DNA of 64,000 nucleotides from Variovorax sp. TBS-050B. GTDB lineage: Bacteria; Pseudomonadota; Gammaproteobacteria; Burkholderiales; Burkholderiaceae_C. The stretch's first letter is position 1, and each line of letters starts with the position of its first letter. The stretch spans positions 62,001 through 126,000 of the forward strand of contig NZ_JARXYR010000001.1 in assembly GCF_029893635.1 (NCBI RefSeq). The letters run 5' to 3'. Shown here piece after piece: positions 23,160 to 31,869 of this stretch. The translations under genes and the position numbers were made by a program. Under the pieces are notes generated by a model. The model did not search any database and was not told where the DNA came from. It saw only the letters and a list, made by a program, of their open reading frames with translations.

Positions 23160-23483
23160 ATGATGACCAAGAAGCAGACCTTCCTTCGCAACGAGCAGAG
23201 CCGCGCCAAGCACCCGGAGCGCGACCAGGTCGGCAGCCCCGCCCGGACCGCCACCGCACAGGCGCGCGGCACCGCCGAGGCCGACCTGCAGACGCCGCAC
23301 AGCGGCAAGGTCGCCAACGACCACAACAAGATGGGGCAGACGCAGCCGACCCAGCTCAACCAGGGCCGCCGCACGCCCGAGAGCCGGCACGACCGCCAGA
23401 CCATGGGCGCCGGGTCGCAGAACCAGGTGTCGGCGCGCAAGGGCGGCGGCGGCGCCGGGCGCACGCCGCGCGGCGCGGGCTGA
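23160..23483 (+). CDS. Small basic hydrophilic hypothetical protein, 107 aa
   Basis: 107 residues, very rich in Gln, Arg, Lys, Thr and Gly, and lacking a hydrophobic core, so probably disordered. It ends in a Gly/Arg tail (GGGGAGRTPRGAG). Two adjacent ATG codons (23160, 23163) are possible starts. It resembles small stress-induced or DNA-/RNA-binding tails but no family can be named. It is divergent from the frameshifted kinase and convergent with the B3/B4 protein. Confidence 0.6.
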   Translation: MMTKKQTFLRNEQSRAKHPERDQVGSPARTATAQARGTAEADLQTPHSGKVANDHNKMGQTQPTQLNQGRRTPESRHDRQTMGAGSQNQVSARKGGGGAGRTPRGAG

Positions 23484-23495
23484 CCGGCCCGCCCC

Positions 23496-24209
23496 TCAGA
23501 CGAGCGCCGCCAGCGCGAAGCGCGGCGCCGCGCGCTGCAGCCGGTCCTGCCGGCGCACCGCCCATCCCGCCGTCTGCACGGCGCCGGCCAGCGCGGCCAT
23601 GAGCCGCGCGACGTCGTCCGCTGCGCCCGCGTGCAGCGCCTCGGCCACCACGAGCACGTCCGACGTGGACGCCTGCACGCAGGAACGCGCGCTCTGGCGG
23701 TGGCACCAGCGGCGCGCATGCGCGTGGCCGGCGGCGTCGGCAAAGATCACCTCGCCCGCATCGGGCGGCTCGGGCGCACCCGCGAAGCTGTCGTGCGTCT
23801 CGTCGCCACGCGCGTGCCGCACCTCGAGCCCGCCGTCGATGCGCGACAGGTCGAACACGGCGATCGGGATCGCAAAGGCCAGCGAGACCGCGTTGCACAG
23901 GTCCACCAGCGGATGCAGCGCCGGCAGCCGGTCGTCCTTGCGGAAGCGGCGCAGCAGCGACTCGGCGGCACACCGGTACTGCGTGGGCTTGAGCCCCATT
24001 GCCGAGAACGCGCGGCGCCAGGCCTGGATCTCCGGGAACTCGCCCTCGGGCCCTTGCGCGAGGCGCTCGCGCGCGAGGGCATGGTGGCGGGCCACCGGCT
24101 CCGCGACCTGAGCGTCCGGCGTGATCTGCGCGAGCTGGAGCACGCCCACGGCGAGCGCGGGATGCGCGGCCCAGATCGCGTCATGGTGAAAGAAGAACGA
24201 AGGCGGCAT
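23496..24209 (-). CDS. B3/B4 domain protein (phenylalanyl-tRNA synthetase beta-like)
   Basis: 237 residues. The core (residues about 55-200: EFPEIQAWRRAFSAMGLKPTQYRCAAESLLRRFRKDDRLPALHPLVDLCNAVSLAFAIPIAVFDLSRIDGGLEVRHARGDE) is the B3/B4 fold from PheRS beta, found also as a free protein that binds or edits aminoacyl-tRNA or small molecules. No synthetase catalytic part. The ATG at 24209 is chosen because the family begins with a short N-terminus. It is co-oriented 82 bases downstream of an AraC gene, which may regulate it. Confidence 0.85.
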   Translation of the reverse strand: MPPSFFFHHDAIWAAHPALAVGVLQLAQITPDAQVAEPVARHHALARERLAQGPEGEFPEIQAWRRAFSAMGLKPTQYRCAAESLLRRFRKDDRLPALHPLVDLCNAVSLAFAIPIAVFDLSRIDGGLEVRHARGDETHDSFAGAPEPPDAGEVIFADAAGHAHARRWCHRQSARSCVQASTSDVLVVAEALHAGAADDVARLMAALAGAVQTAGWAVRRQDRLQRAAPRFALAALV

Positions 24210-24291
24210 GGTGCGTGGGAAGAGGGAACACCGCCGGAGTCTGCGTGCCGCCCGGGAACCCGTCTTGAACGCGGTTGCAGCGGGCGCGCGC

Positions 24292-25131
24292 TCAGCGGCT
24301 TGGCCGGCGCGCCGCACTCCGTTGCCACGCACCCGGCGTGAACCCGAACTGCCGCGCGAAGATCCGCGTCATGTGGCTCTGGTCCGCGAAGCCCGCCGCG
24401 AGCGCCGCCGAGGCCAGGCCCGCGCCGTCGCGGATCAGGCGCCGCGCCTGCTCGGCGCGCTGCTGCAGCAGCCACGCATGCGGCGGCATGCCGTAGGCAC
24501 GCGCGAAGCGCCGCAGCAGCTGGTAGCGGCTCAGCCCCGCGGTCTCCGCCAGCGCCGCGAGCGAGGGCGGCGCGTGCATCTCGTCCGCGAGCCGCTCGCG
24601 CACGCGCGCGACGTTCCCATCGGCCTCGGCGGGTGGCGCCTGCGCCGCATGGCGCGCCAGCAGCAGGCCGCAGGTCTGCGCGAGCGATTCCTCGCAGGCC
24701 AGCGCGACCGCATCGTGCGGCATGGCGTTCCATTGCGCGAGGCGCGCGAAGAACTGCTGCAGCGCGTGGCGCAGCAGCGCGTCGCCGCGGATCACCGGCT
24801 GCGCCAGCACCAGTTCCGCACCGGCGGCGGCGCCCGCCACCGACGCGATCACCTCCGGGCCCAGGTAGGCGATGCGCCAGCGGCGGGAGCGCCCGCCGAG
24901 CGGACGTCCGTCGTGCACCTCGCCCGGATTGGTGGCGATCAGGTCGCCGGCCTGGGCGCGCACCTCGCCGCGGCCGCTGGCCGAGTCCTGCGCCCCGTCG
25001 TCCATCAGGCCGATGCCGTGGCCGGCATGCGAATGCCGCGCGAAGCGACGCGCGCTGTCGGTCGCCACGCCATGCACCTCGGGCCAGGGCGTGGCGAGCA
25101 GGCGGCAGCGGTGGGGAACGGCGGCGGGCAT
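24292..25131 (-). CDS. AraC-family transcriptional regulator
   Basis: 279 residues: N-terminal cupin-like effector domain (about 10-150, with HSHAGHGIG metal/ligand strands) and C-terminal double HTH (about 180-270). The ATG at 25131 sits nine bases after GGAGA, better spaced than the ATG at 25140. It belongs to the AraC group that often controls an adjacent LysE or B3/B4 gene. Co-directional with the B3/B4 gene and followed by it; positive control of that gene is inferred. Confidence 0.88.
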   Translation of the reverse strand: MPAAVPHRCRLLATPWPEVHGVATDSARRFARHSHAGHGIGLMDDGAQDSASGRGEVRAQAGDLIATNPGEVHDGRPLGGRSRRWRIAYLGPEVIASVAGAAAGAELVLAQPVIRGDALLRHALQQFFARLAQWNAMPHDAVALACEESLAQTCGLLLARHAAQAPPAEADGNVARVRERLADEMHAPPSLAALAETAGLSRYQLLRRFARAYGMPPHAWLLQQRAEQARRLIRDGAGLASAALAAGFADQSHMTRIFARQFGFTPGAWQRSAARRPSR

Positions 25132-25189
25132 CGCGCGCATTCTCCGCCACGCGGCGCGCTGCCGCGCGAGGCGGACCGGTGCCGTGCGG

Positions 25190-25819
25190 TCACTCGTACA
25201 TCATCCGCAGCAGTCCCCGATGTTCGGCCACCACCACCGCCTGGGTCCGGGAGCGCGCCTGGAGCTTGCCGAGAATGGCCTTCACGTGCGCCTTGACGGT
25301 TCCGAGCTGGATGTCGAGCGTGCGCGCGATCTCCTTGTTGCCCGCGCCCTGCGACATCTGCTGGAGCACGTCGTGTTCCCGCTTCGTGAGGGAGGCATGC
25401 ACCAGGCTGTCGGCGATGCGTGCGGAGACGGCGTCGTCGTAGAAGCGTGCGCCGCGGGCGAGCGAACTCACGGCATCGATGATCCGGTCGGCGGAGCAGC
25501 CGAGCAGCAGATAGCCCTGGGCACCGCGCGTGGTGGCGTTGCGGATGTCCCATTCCCCGTCGCGCGCCGTCACCACCATGACGCGGGGCGCCGCGCCGCC
25601 ACCTGAAGTCGACCGGGTGGAGAGGACCTCCAGGCAGTGCATGGCGGTCGCGTAGTCCGCGACGATGACATCGCAGCCGGGGCCGCGTGCCGGCCCGTCG
25701 CTCCATGGCGCGACGGTGACCTGCAGATCCGAACGCTCGGCCAGCGTCGCCGCCAGGCCCGCACGGACCAGGGGCGATTCGTGCCAGACGAAAACCTCGA
25801 CGCGCCGGGTGATGTTCAT
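25190..25819 (-). CDS. NarL/LuxR-type response regulator with degenerate receiver
   Basis: 209 residues: N-terminal receiver-like domain (about 1-125) and C-terminal LuxR HTH (about 140-200, LTKREHDVLQQMSQGAGNKEIARTLDIQLGTVKAHVKAIL). The receiver keeps an Asp at the phosphate site (VIVADY) but the first acidic pair is reduced to H-E (VWHESPLVR) and the conserved Lys near the end is replaced (GYLLLGCSAD). It probably works without normal phosphorylation. AGGAG lies before the ATG at 25819. Divergent from the large hybrid kinase 26044-28908. Confidence 0.85.
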   Translation of the reverse strand: MNITRRVEVFVWHESPLVRAGLAATLAERSDLQVTVAPWSDGPARGPGCDVIVADYATAMHCLEVLSTRSTSGGGAAPRVMVVTARDGEWDIRNATTRGAQGYLLLGCSADRIIDAVSSLARGARFYDDAVSARIADSLVHASLTKREHDVLQQMSQGAGNKEIARTLDIQLGTVKAHVKAILGKLQARSRTQAVVVAEHRGLLRMMYE

Positions 25820-25905
25820 GTGTTTCTCCTGCGGATGCGGTGGCGTGCCGCCGGGGTACTTTCCACTGCGGATGTGTCGCGGCGCTGCCAACGGGCGGAC
25901 GGGTC

Positions 25906-25972
25906 GTGTCATGAGACACATCCTCGTGCCGCCGCCCCGGCGCTTGACCCGGCGTCGTGTGTCATATGAAAT
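25906..25972. promoter_or_regulatory. Divergent promoter region with GTGTC dyads and a -35/-10 pair
   Basis: GTGTC-ATGA-GACAC (25906-25919) is a short palindrome, and a related TGTCATATG lies at 25960-25968. TTGACC (25944-25949) with TGAAAT (25967-25972) 17 bases on could drive the kinase gene. The palindromes may bind the LuxR-type regulator 25190-25819, whose gene is the divergent partner. Confidence 0.4.
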
Positions 25973-26043
25973 GCGGCGGCGGCCTGTGGCCGTGAATAAT
26001 GTTCCGCATCACCGGTGCCCGCTCGCCGGCCCAGGAATCTTCC

Positions 26044-28908
26044 ATGGCACAAACGACCCTGCCGCATCGCGCTGCGTCGTCGGAGACGTCGACCCTGCTG
26101 GCCCGGCTGGCCGTGCTCGAGCAGGAGAACCTCGCCATGCGCGAGCGGCTGGTGGCGCTCGGGCGCAGCGAAGCGCGGTTTCGCCACCTCGTGGAGGCGA
26201 CCGGCGACGTGGTCTGGGTCACCGAGTGCCATCCGGAACGGGTGGTGTACTGCAGCGCCAACTTCGAGAAGGTCTGGGGTCGTTCCGTCGAGGCGCTGTA
26301 CCAGGATCCCGCGCTGTGGGTGCGATGCATCCACGACGATGACCGCGACCGCATCGGCGCCGCCTTCCTGCAGTGGCTGGCCGATCCCGTGGGCGCGTGG
26401 GAGGCGCATTTCCGCATCGTGCGGCCCGATGGACAGCTGCGCTGGATCGAAGAGCGCGGCGTGGCGATGCAGGACCACGACGGCAAGATGTGCGTCATCG
26501 GCGCATCGACGGACATCACCGTCCAGCGCACGACCGCCGCGGCGCTGCGCGAATCCGAGGAGCGCTTCGCGCTCGCCGTCGAAGGATCGGCCGACGGCAT
26601 CTGGGACTGGGACCTGCAGACCGGGATGATGTTCATGTCCGAGCGCGCCCAGGGCATGTTCGGCATGGTGCCCAGCGCCGTCACGCTGCGGCCGCGCACG
26701 GAGTGGCTGACGCTGGTGAGCGAGCCCCAGACCGATGTGGAGGAGCGCAGGGCCGCCATCGCGCGCTACATCGCCGGCGATGCCGACCGGCTCGATGCCG
26801 AATGGCGCTTCCGGCAGCCCGACGGCACCGACCGCTGGCGGCGCGTGAGGGGGCGCGCCTTGCGCGACGCCGACGGCAAGGCGCTTCGATTGAGCGGCTC
26901 GATCAGCGACGTGGACGACCGCAAGCGGGCGGAGCGCGCGCTCGAGCAATCCGAAAGGCGCCATGCGCTGGCCATGGAAGCCGCCCAGGACGGGCATTGG
27001 GACTGGGAGGTCGGGGGCGGCGAGATCCACGCCTCGCCGCGCATGCTGGAAATCTGCGGCCTCGACGCCGGCATGCGGTTTCGCAACCCCGCGGAACTGC
27101 TGCGCCGCTTCCCCTTGCATGCGGACGACAGGCCGGCGTGGCAGCGGGCGCTGAAGGCGCACCGGGCCGGCAAGTCCGACCGCTTCGTCGTGGAGCGGCG
27201 GTTCTCGCGCGCGGGCGAACAGCGCTGGGTGCGCATCAGCGGCCTGCTCTCGCGCGACCTCGACGGCAAGATCGTGCGCTGGACCGGCTCCATCAGCGAC
27301 ATCACCGACCGCAAGGCGCACGAAGCCGCGCTGCGCGAGTCCGAGGCGCGCTTCGCGCTGGCCGTGGCCGGCTCGAACGACGGCATCTGGGATTGGGACG
27401 CCGCCAGCGGGATGCAGTACTACTCGGAGCGTGCACAGCAGATCTTCGGGCTGGAGCCTGGTCCCACGAAGCGGCACCGCTCGGAGTGGCGTCGGCTCGT
27501 GCCCGTGCACCCCGACGACTACCACGACCAGCTCAACGCCTCCACCGCCTACCTCGAAGGCCGCTCGGCGACCTACCGCGGCGAGTGGCGCATCATGCAG
27601 TCGGACGGCAGCTACCGGTGGGTTCGCTTCTGCGGCGAGTCGGTTCGCGACGCACGGGGCGTGCCGATCCGCATGGCGGGCTCGGTGAGCGACATCGACG
27701 ATCTCAAGCGCGAGCAGGCGGCGCGGGCGCAGTCCCAGCGGCTGGAAGCCGTGGGCACCTTCGCGGGCGGCATTGCGCACGACTTCAACAACATCCTGGG
27801 GGCGATCCTCGGCTTCGGCGAAATGTCGTTGAGGCGCACGCGCGCGGGAAGCCGCATGCGCCGCGACCTGGAGTGCATCGTCACCGCGGGAGAACGCGGC
27901 CGCGCGCTGGTGGACCGCATCCTGGCCTTCAGCCGGAGCAGCGTGAGCGAGCGGCTGCCGGTGCACGTCGAGAAGGTCGCGGGCGAATCGCTGGAACTGC
28001 TGAGGTCCACGCTGCACGGCGAGGTGCGCCTCGCGTGCGAGCTTCGGGCGGGGAGGGCGGCCGTCCTGGGCGACCCCACCCAGGTCCACCAGGTCATCGG
28101 CAACCTCACGACCAATGCCGTCCAGGCGATGCCGCACGGCGGCGAGCTGACGGTCACGCTCGAGTGCCGCTCGCTCGCGGAAGAGCTCTCCGCGACCACC
28201 GGCTCGATCGCCGCGGGGCCCTACGTCGTGCTGACCGTTTCGGACACCGGCAGCGGCATCGCGCTGGAGGACCGCCAGCGCATCTTCGATCCCTTCTTCA
28301 CGACCAAGGAAGTCAACGTGGGCACCGGCCTCGGCCTGTCGCTGGTGCACGGCATCGTCACCGAATGGGGCGGCGCGGTGGACGTGGCATCCACCGTCGG
28401 CGAGGGCAGCACCTTCGTCGTGTACCTGCCGCGCAGCGGCGACGTGGCCGCACCGCCCGAAGCGGTGGCGCAGATGATTCCCCGCGGGACGCAGCAGCGC
28501 ATCCTCGTGGTCGACGACGATCCCGCGTTGACGCGGCTGACCTCTCAGCTGTGCGCGGACCTCGGCTACCAATGGGTGGCGTGCACGTCCAGCATCGAGG
28601 CCGCGCGGATCTTCAGCAAGAACCCGCATCACTTCGACGCGGTGCTCACCGACGAGCGCATGCCCGGCTTGTCGGGCATCGGCCTGATCGAGTCGCTGCG
28701 CCAGGTGAGGGACGATGTTCCGATCGTCATGATGAGCGGGTATCTCGGCGACTCGCTCGTCAGCCGCGCCCGCGCGCTCGGTGCCAGGGCGGTGCTGGCG
28801 AAGCCGGTCGCGAGAATGGATCTCGCCGCCGCGCTCGCCGAAGCGCTGGCGCGAGACCGGCCGAACGGCGCCGCGAAGCGCTCGCGCGGCCGCGCTGCCG
28901 CGCGCTAG
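26044..28908 (+). CDS. Multi-PAS hybrid histidine kinase
   Basis: 954 residues from the ATG at 26044 (a possible earlier ATG at 25999 adds 15). After a short coiled coil there are four PAS/PAC repeats (about 40-170, 175-305, 300-430, 430-560), each ending in a PAC motif such as WRRVRGRALRDADGK or SGSISDVDDRK. Then come HisKA with H579 in AGGIAHDFNNIL, HATPase (DTGSGI, GTGLGLSLVHGIV), and a C-terminal receiver (VVDDD, acceptor D870 in LTDERMPG, LAKPV). No membrane segment, so a cytosolic sensor. It overlaps the receiver-only gene by four bases tail to tail. Signal unknown. Confidence 0.92.
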   Translation: MAQTTLPHRAASSETSTLLARLAVLEQENLAMRERLVALGRSEARFRHLVEATGDVVWVTECHPERVVYCSANFEKVWGRSVEALYQDPALWVRCIHDDDRDRIGAAFLQWLADPVGAWEAHFRIVRPDGQLRWIEERGVAMQDHDGKMCVIGASTDITVQRTTAAALRESEERFALAVEGSADGIWDWDLQTGMMFMSERAQGMFGMVPSAVTLRPRTEWLTLVSEPQTDVEERRAAIARYIAGDADRLDAEWRFRQPDGTDRWRRVRGRALRDADGKALRLSGSISDVDDRKRAERALEQSERRHALAMEAAQDGHWDWEVGGGEIHASPRMLEICGLDAGMRFRNPAELLRRFPLHADDRPAWQRALKAHRAGKSDRFVVERRFSRAGEQRWVRISGLLSRDLDGKIVRWTGSISDITDRKAHEAALRESEARFALAVAGSNDGIWDWDAASGMQYYSERAQQIFGLEPGPTKRHRSEWRRLVPVHPDDYHDQLNASTAYLEGRSATYRGEWRIMQSDGSYRWVRFCGESVRDARGVPIRMAGSVSDIDDLKREQAARAQSQRLEAVGTFAGGIAHDFNNILGAILGFGEMSLRRTRAGSRMRRDLECIVTAGERGRALVDRILAFSRSSVSERLPVHVEKVAGESLELLRSTLHGEVRLACELRAGRAAVLGDPTQVHQVIGNLTTNAVQAMPHGGELTVTLECRSLAEELSATTGSIAAGPYVVLTVSDTGSGIALEDRQRIFDPFFTTKEVNVGTGLGLSLVHGIVTEWGGAVDVASTVGEGSTFVVYLPRSGDVAAPPEAVAQMIPRGTQQRILVVDDDPALTRLTSQLCADLGYQWVACTSSIEAARIFSKNPHHFDAVLTDERMPGLSGIGLIESLRQVRDDVPIVMMSGYLGDSLVSRARALGARAVLAKPVARMDLAAALAEALARDRPNGAAKRSRGRAAAR

Positions 28909-29267
28909 GCGGAAGATCCCAGCGCCGCGGAGACCGCGGCGAGCAGCTCCCCGCGGGTGTACGGCTTGGGCAGGACGGCCGCCACCCCGAGCTGGAGCGC
29001 CAGCGCCGGCGACGGCTCGCTGCTGCGGCGCAATCCGGCCGACACGAGGAGGATCGGCACCGCATGCCGTGCCTGCAGCAATCCGATGCGCTCGGCTGCC
29101 CGGCGAGGACTCGCGACGTCCATCATGACGAGGTCGGCGCCGGCCGCGGCGTCGAGTTCGGTGGGCGCGGCCCGGACCACCCGGTGACCCGCTTCCTCCA
29201 GCCAGCGCTGGGCCAGCTCCCGCATGAGCGGGTCCACCTCGATGAGGACGATGCGATAGCTGCGCAA
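28905..29267 (-). CDS. Receiver-only response regulator (CheY-like)
   Basis: About 120 residues if the TTG at 29267 is the start (AAGGAAA upstream); the ATG at 29342 would add 25 residues of low-complexity sequence and run over the 11-base direct repeats, so TTG is preferred. Receiver landmarks: acidic pair (LIEVDPLMREL), acceptor Asp (LVMMDVASP), Ser/Thr (LLVSAGL), Lys (VLPKPYTRGE). No output domain. It sits between a hybrid kinase and a DNA-binding regulator and could act as an intermediate phosphate carrier. Divergent from the OmpR-type regulator 29473-30222. Confidence 0.8.
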   Translation of the reverse strand: MRSYRIVLIEVDPLMRELAQRWLEEAGHRVVRAAPTELDAAAGADLVMMDVASPRRAAERIGLLQARHAVPILLVSAGLRRSSEPSPALALQLGVAAVLPKPYTRGELLAAVSAALGSSA

Positions 29268-29300
29268 GTTCGGTTTCCTTGGACGTTCGGGCAGGTCCCG

Positions 29301-29332
29301 TGCGGTTTTCTGCAAGTTTCCTGCAAGCTTCC
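29301..29332. promoter_or_regulatory. Eleven-base tandem repeats (OmpR/PhoB-type binding site candidate)
   Basis: TGCAAGTTTCC (29311-29321) is followed at once by TGCAAGCTTCC (29322-29332), and a degraded third unit TGCGGTTTTC precedes them. Eleven-base tandem spacing is the usual recognition pattern of OmpR/PhoB-family regulators, and such a regulator gene starts 140 bases downstream. Confidence 0.55.
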
Positions 29333-29472
29333 TCGACGACATTGAGGCGCCTTCAGGTAGCGCATGGTCGCCGACGCGAGGGCCGAACGGGTCGCTTTGT
29401 GTCAGATGATTTCTGGCGAGAGCACCCGCGCCGAGCGCGGCGGACAAGAACATTCACTCGAGGAACAGGACA

Positions 29473-30222
29473 ATGCTGGAGAGCACCGCGGCCAGTCCGA
29501 ATGCGCCGCACGTGGTCGCGGTCGATGACGATCTCTCGGTTCGGCAACTGATCACCAGCTACCTGCTCGATCACGACTTCCGCGTCACCGCCGTCGCCAG
29601 CGAGAAAGAGATGCGCGCGGTGCTCGGACGCGATCCCGCCGACCTGGTCCTGCTCGACCTGCGCCTGGGCGGCGAGAACGGGCTGCAGATCGCGCGTTCG
29701 CTGCGCGAGCAGACCAAGCTCCCGATCATCATCCTGACCGCACTGCGCGACGAGGCCGATCGCGTGATGGGGCTCGAACTGGGCGCGGACGACTACCTGA
29801 CGAAGCCGTTCTCGCCCCGCGAGCTGCTGGCCCGCATCCGCGCCCTGCTGCGGCGCGCCAAGATGCACGAAACCGTTGCCGAGGTGGTGGCCCATGTGCG
29901 GGCCTACCGCTTCGAGGGCTGGGAACTCAACGTGAGGCTGCGCCGGCTCCGTGCACCGGGCGGAGAGTCGCTGACCTTGCGCAACGCGGAGTTCAATCTC
30001 CTGCTGGCCTTCCTCGCGGCGCCGCAGCGGGTGCTCACGCGCGAGCGCCTGCTCGAGCTCTCCCGCCTCCACAACGCGGAGGTGTACGACCGGTCCGTCG
30101 ACGTGCTCGTCGGCCGGATACGTCGCAAGATCGAACCCGATCCGCAGAACCCGCGCATGATCGTCACGGAGCGCGGCGCGGGCTACATGTTCACGCCCGG
30201 CGTCGAGACCCTGCGGGGGTGA
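29473..30222 (+). CDS. OmpR/PhoB-family response regulator
   Basis: 249 residues: receiver (about 13-125: VVAVDDDLSVRQL, acceptor in LVLLDLRLGG, ILTAL, LTKPFSPREL) and winged-helix DNA-binding domain (about 145-240: LTLRNAEFNLLLAFLAAPQRVLTRERLLELSR...DRSVDVLVGRIRRKIEPDPQNPRMIVTERGAGYMF). All phosphorylation residues are present. Likely partners are the neighbouring kinase 26044-28908 and the receiver-only gene. The 11-base repeats in the upstream spacer suggest autoregulation. Confidence 0.93.
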   Translation: MLESTAASPNAPHVVAVDDDLSVRQLITSYLLDHDFRVTAVASEKEMRAVLGRDPADLVLLDLRLGGENGLQIARSLREQTKLPIIILTALRDEADRVMGLELGADDYLTKPFSPRELLARIRALLRRAKMHETVAEVVAHVRAYRFEGWELNVRLRRLRAPGGESLTLRNAEFNLLLAFLAAPQRVLTRERLLELSRLHNAEVYDRSVDVLVGRIRRKIEPDPQNPRMIVTERGAGYMFTPGVETLRG

Positions 30223-30259
30223 CGCGCCATGCGGGTCCCTCTCCCAAAGGGATAGGTAT

Positions 30260-30279
30260 CCTCGCCCCTTAAGGCGAGG
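30260..30279 (+). other. Hairpin downstream of the OmpR-type gene
   Basis: CCTCGCC / GGCGAGG around a TTAA centre, 38 bases after the stop. A weak terminator candidate; no T tract follows. Confidence 0.35.
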
Positions 30280-30370
30280 GAATACGTTGCCTCTTCGCGG
30301 GACGTGAAAAGAAGGGGGAGTCGTCACGCTCGAGCGCTGGCGATGTTGCCGGCTACCTGTCGAGGTTCGC

Positions 30371-31288
30371 ATGCGTGTGAATGCACTGCTTCCATTTCTT
30401 CTCCTGTCCGTCGTTCCGCTCGCCCCGGCCCTCGCGGCCACGGGCGCGACCGCTGCAGCCGAAACGCGCACCGTCGCGGTCAACGGCCATCCCATGGCTT
30501 ACCGCCGGATCGGCCCGGCCCATGGCATCCCGCTGCTCCTGCTGAACCGCTTCCGCGGAACGATGGACCATTGGGACCCCTTGCTGCTGGACCGCATTGC
30601 CGCGGAGCGGCCGGTGATCGTCTTCGACCAGCCCGGCTTCGCCCGGTCCGGCGGGACGGCGCCCGATTCACTCTCCGGCTTCGCCGCATCGGCCGTGGCG
30701 TTGCTGGACGCGCTGGGGCACACGCAGGTGGACGTGCTCGGGTTCTCGATGGGCGGTACGGTGGCCCTTCAGCTCGCGCTCGACCATCCGGGCCGGGTCC
30801 GGCGCCTGATCGTCGCCGGCTCCGGCCCCGGCTTCGTGCCCGACATGCCGCCCGGGGTGGAGCCCGCCGGTCCCGCGGTGTGGCAGGTGGCGACGAAGCC
30901 CGTGAACGACGACGAGGATTTTCTCTTCCTCTTCTTCGAGGAAACGGCGTCCAGCCGCGCGGCCGGCAAGGCCTACCTGCAGCGCCTGCGGGCGAGGAGC
31001 GACGCGTTCGCGAAGCAGGTCGATGCCGCCGCATGGCAGGCGCAGCTCAGGTCGGCGCAGGCAGTAGGTACCGCTTCGACGACGCTGCTGCCCCGCCTGG
31101 CACGGATCCGGCAGCCCGTGCTCGTCGCCAACGGGCGGCACGACATCATGGTGCCGACCTATGCGTCCTACGCCATGGCGCAGGCGCTGCCGGACGCACG
31201 TCTGATCGTGTACCCGGATTCGGGCCATGGCTTCCTCTTCCAGCACGCCGAGCCGTTCGCCCGCGATGTGCTGGAGTTCCTGCGCTGA
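30371..31288 (+). CDS. Secreted alpha/beta-hydrolase
   Basis: 305 residues with an N-terminal signal peptide (MRVNALLPFLLLSVVPLAPALAA). Alpha/beta-hydrolase core: nucleophile elbow GFSMGG, Asp in VANGRHDIM, and His in DSGHGF, plus LNRFRGTMDHWDPLL in place of the usual oxyanion HG motif. Substrate unknown (esterase, lactonase or haloperoxidase-like). It is a single gene between the regulator and the convergent membrane protein gene. Confidence 0.85.
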   Translation: MRVNALLPFLLLSVVPLAPALAATGATAAAETRTVAVNGHPMAYRRIGPAHGIPLLLLNRFRGTMDHWDPLLLDRIAAERPVIVFDQPGFARSGGTAPDSLSGFAASAVALLDALGHTQVDVLGFSMGGTVALQLALDHPGRVRRLIVAGSGPGFVPDMPPGVEPAGPAVWQVATKPVNDDEDFLFLFFEETASSRAAGKAYLQRLRARSDAFAKQVDAAAWQAQLRSAQAVGTASTTLLPRLARIRQPVLVANGRHDIMVPTYASYAMAQALPDARLIVYPDSGHGFLFQHAEPFARDVLEFLR

Positions 31289-31303
31289 CCCGGGCCGGCG
31301 CGT

Positions 31304-31810
31304 TCAGGAGCCTGCGGCGGCCACGCCCGGCGGCACATGGCGCAGGCGCCGGCGCATGTGCCATACCTGGGCGGCCATGACCGCTGCGAACAGCAAGAAC
31401 ACGGCGCCCACGGTGGCCTGCAGCTTCGCATCGTCGGGGCCGGTGAACAGCGGCGCGCCCGCCGGCAGGCGCGTGAAGGTCTCGGTCAGCCCGGGGATCA
31501 TGTGGAAGAACAGCGTCAGGGTCCAGAGAACCGTCTGCACGTAGGGCCACGCGCGCGCCCGCAGCGGCAACAGCGCGACGCCGATCGCGAGCAGCGTGAC
31601 GACGCCCAGCGCATGCGCTTCGTTGAAGCCGCCGCGCTGGAAGATGCCGAAGCCGGTCAGGCAGGTCAGCACGGTGGTCCAGAGATAGACCCGGCCCAGC
31701 CGCGCGGCGGGATCGATCGCGCCGTGGCGCATGAGGCTCAGGTAGCCGCAGAAGAGTGCGACCAGACTGATGGCCGTGTGTGCGAGGCCGAGGGGAGTGA
31801 GTCCGAGCAT
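31304..31810 (-). CDS. Small integral membrane protein, 168 aa
   Basis: 168 residues with about four hydrophobic segments (residues about 7-27, 43-60, 68-85, 93-112 and a last one 130-150). A cytosolic basic tail (MRRRLRHVPPG) follows. I do not recognise a named family; its length and pattern resemble small DUF membrane proteins. It is the last gene of the catalase operon (59 bases after katA), suggesting a role in oxidative or envelope stress. Start ATG at 31810. Confidence 0.75.
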   Translation of the reverse strand: MLGLTPLGLAHTAISLVALFCGYLSLMRHGAIDPAARLGRVYLWTTVLTCLTGFGIFQRGGFNEAHALGVVTLLAIGVALLPLRARAWPYVQTVLWTLTLFFHMIPGLTETFTRLPAGAPLFTGPDDAKLQATVGAVFLLFAAVMAAQVWHMRRRLRHVPPGVAAAGS

Positions 31811-31869
31811 GGCGATGTTCTCCTGTGCGAAAAGCGGATGTGGGCGGATGTGCGTGCGTTCGGAGGCGG

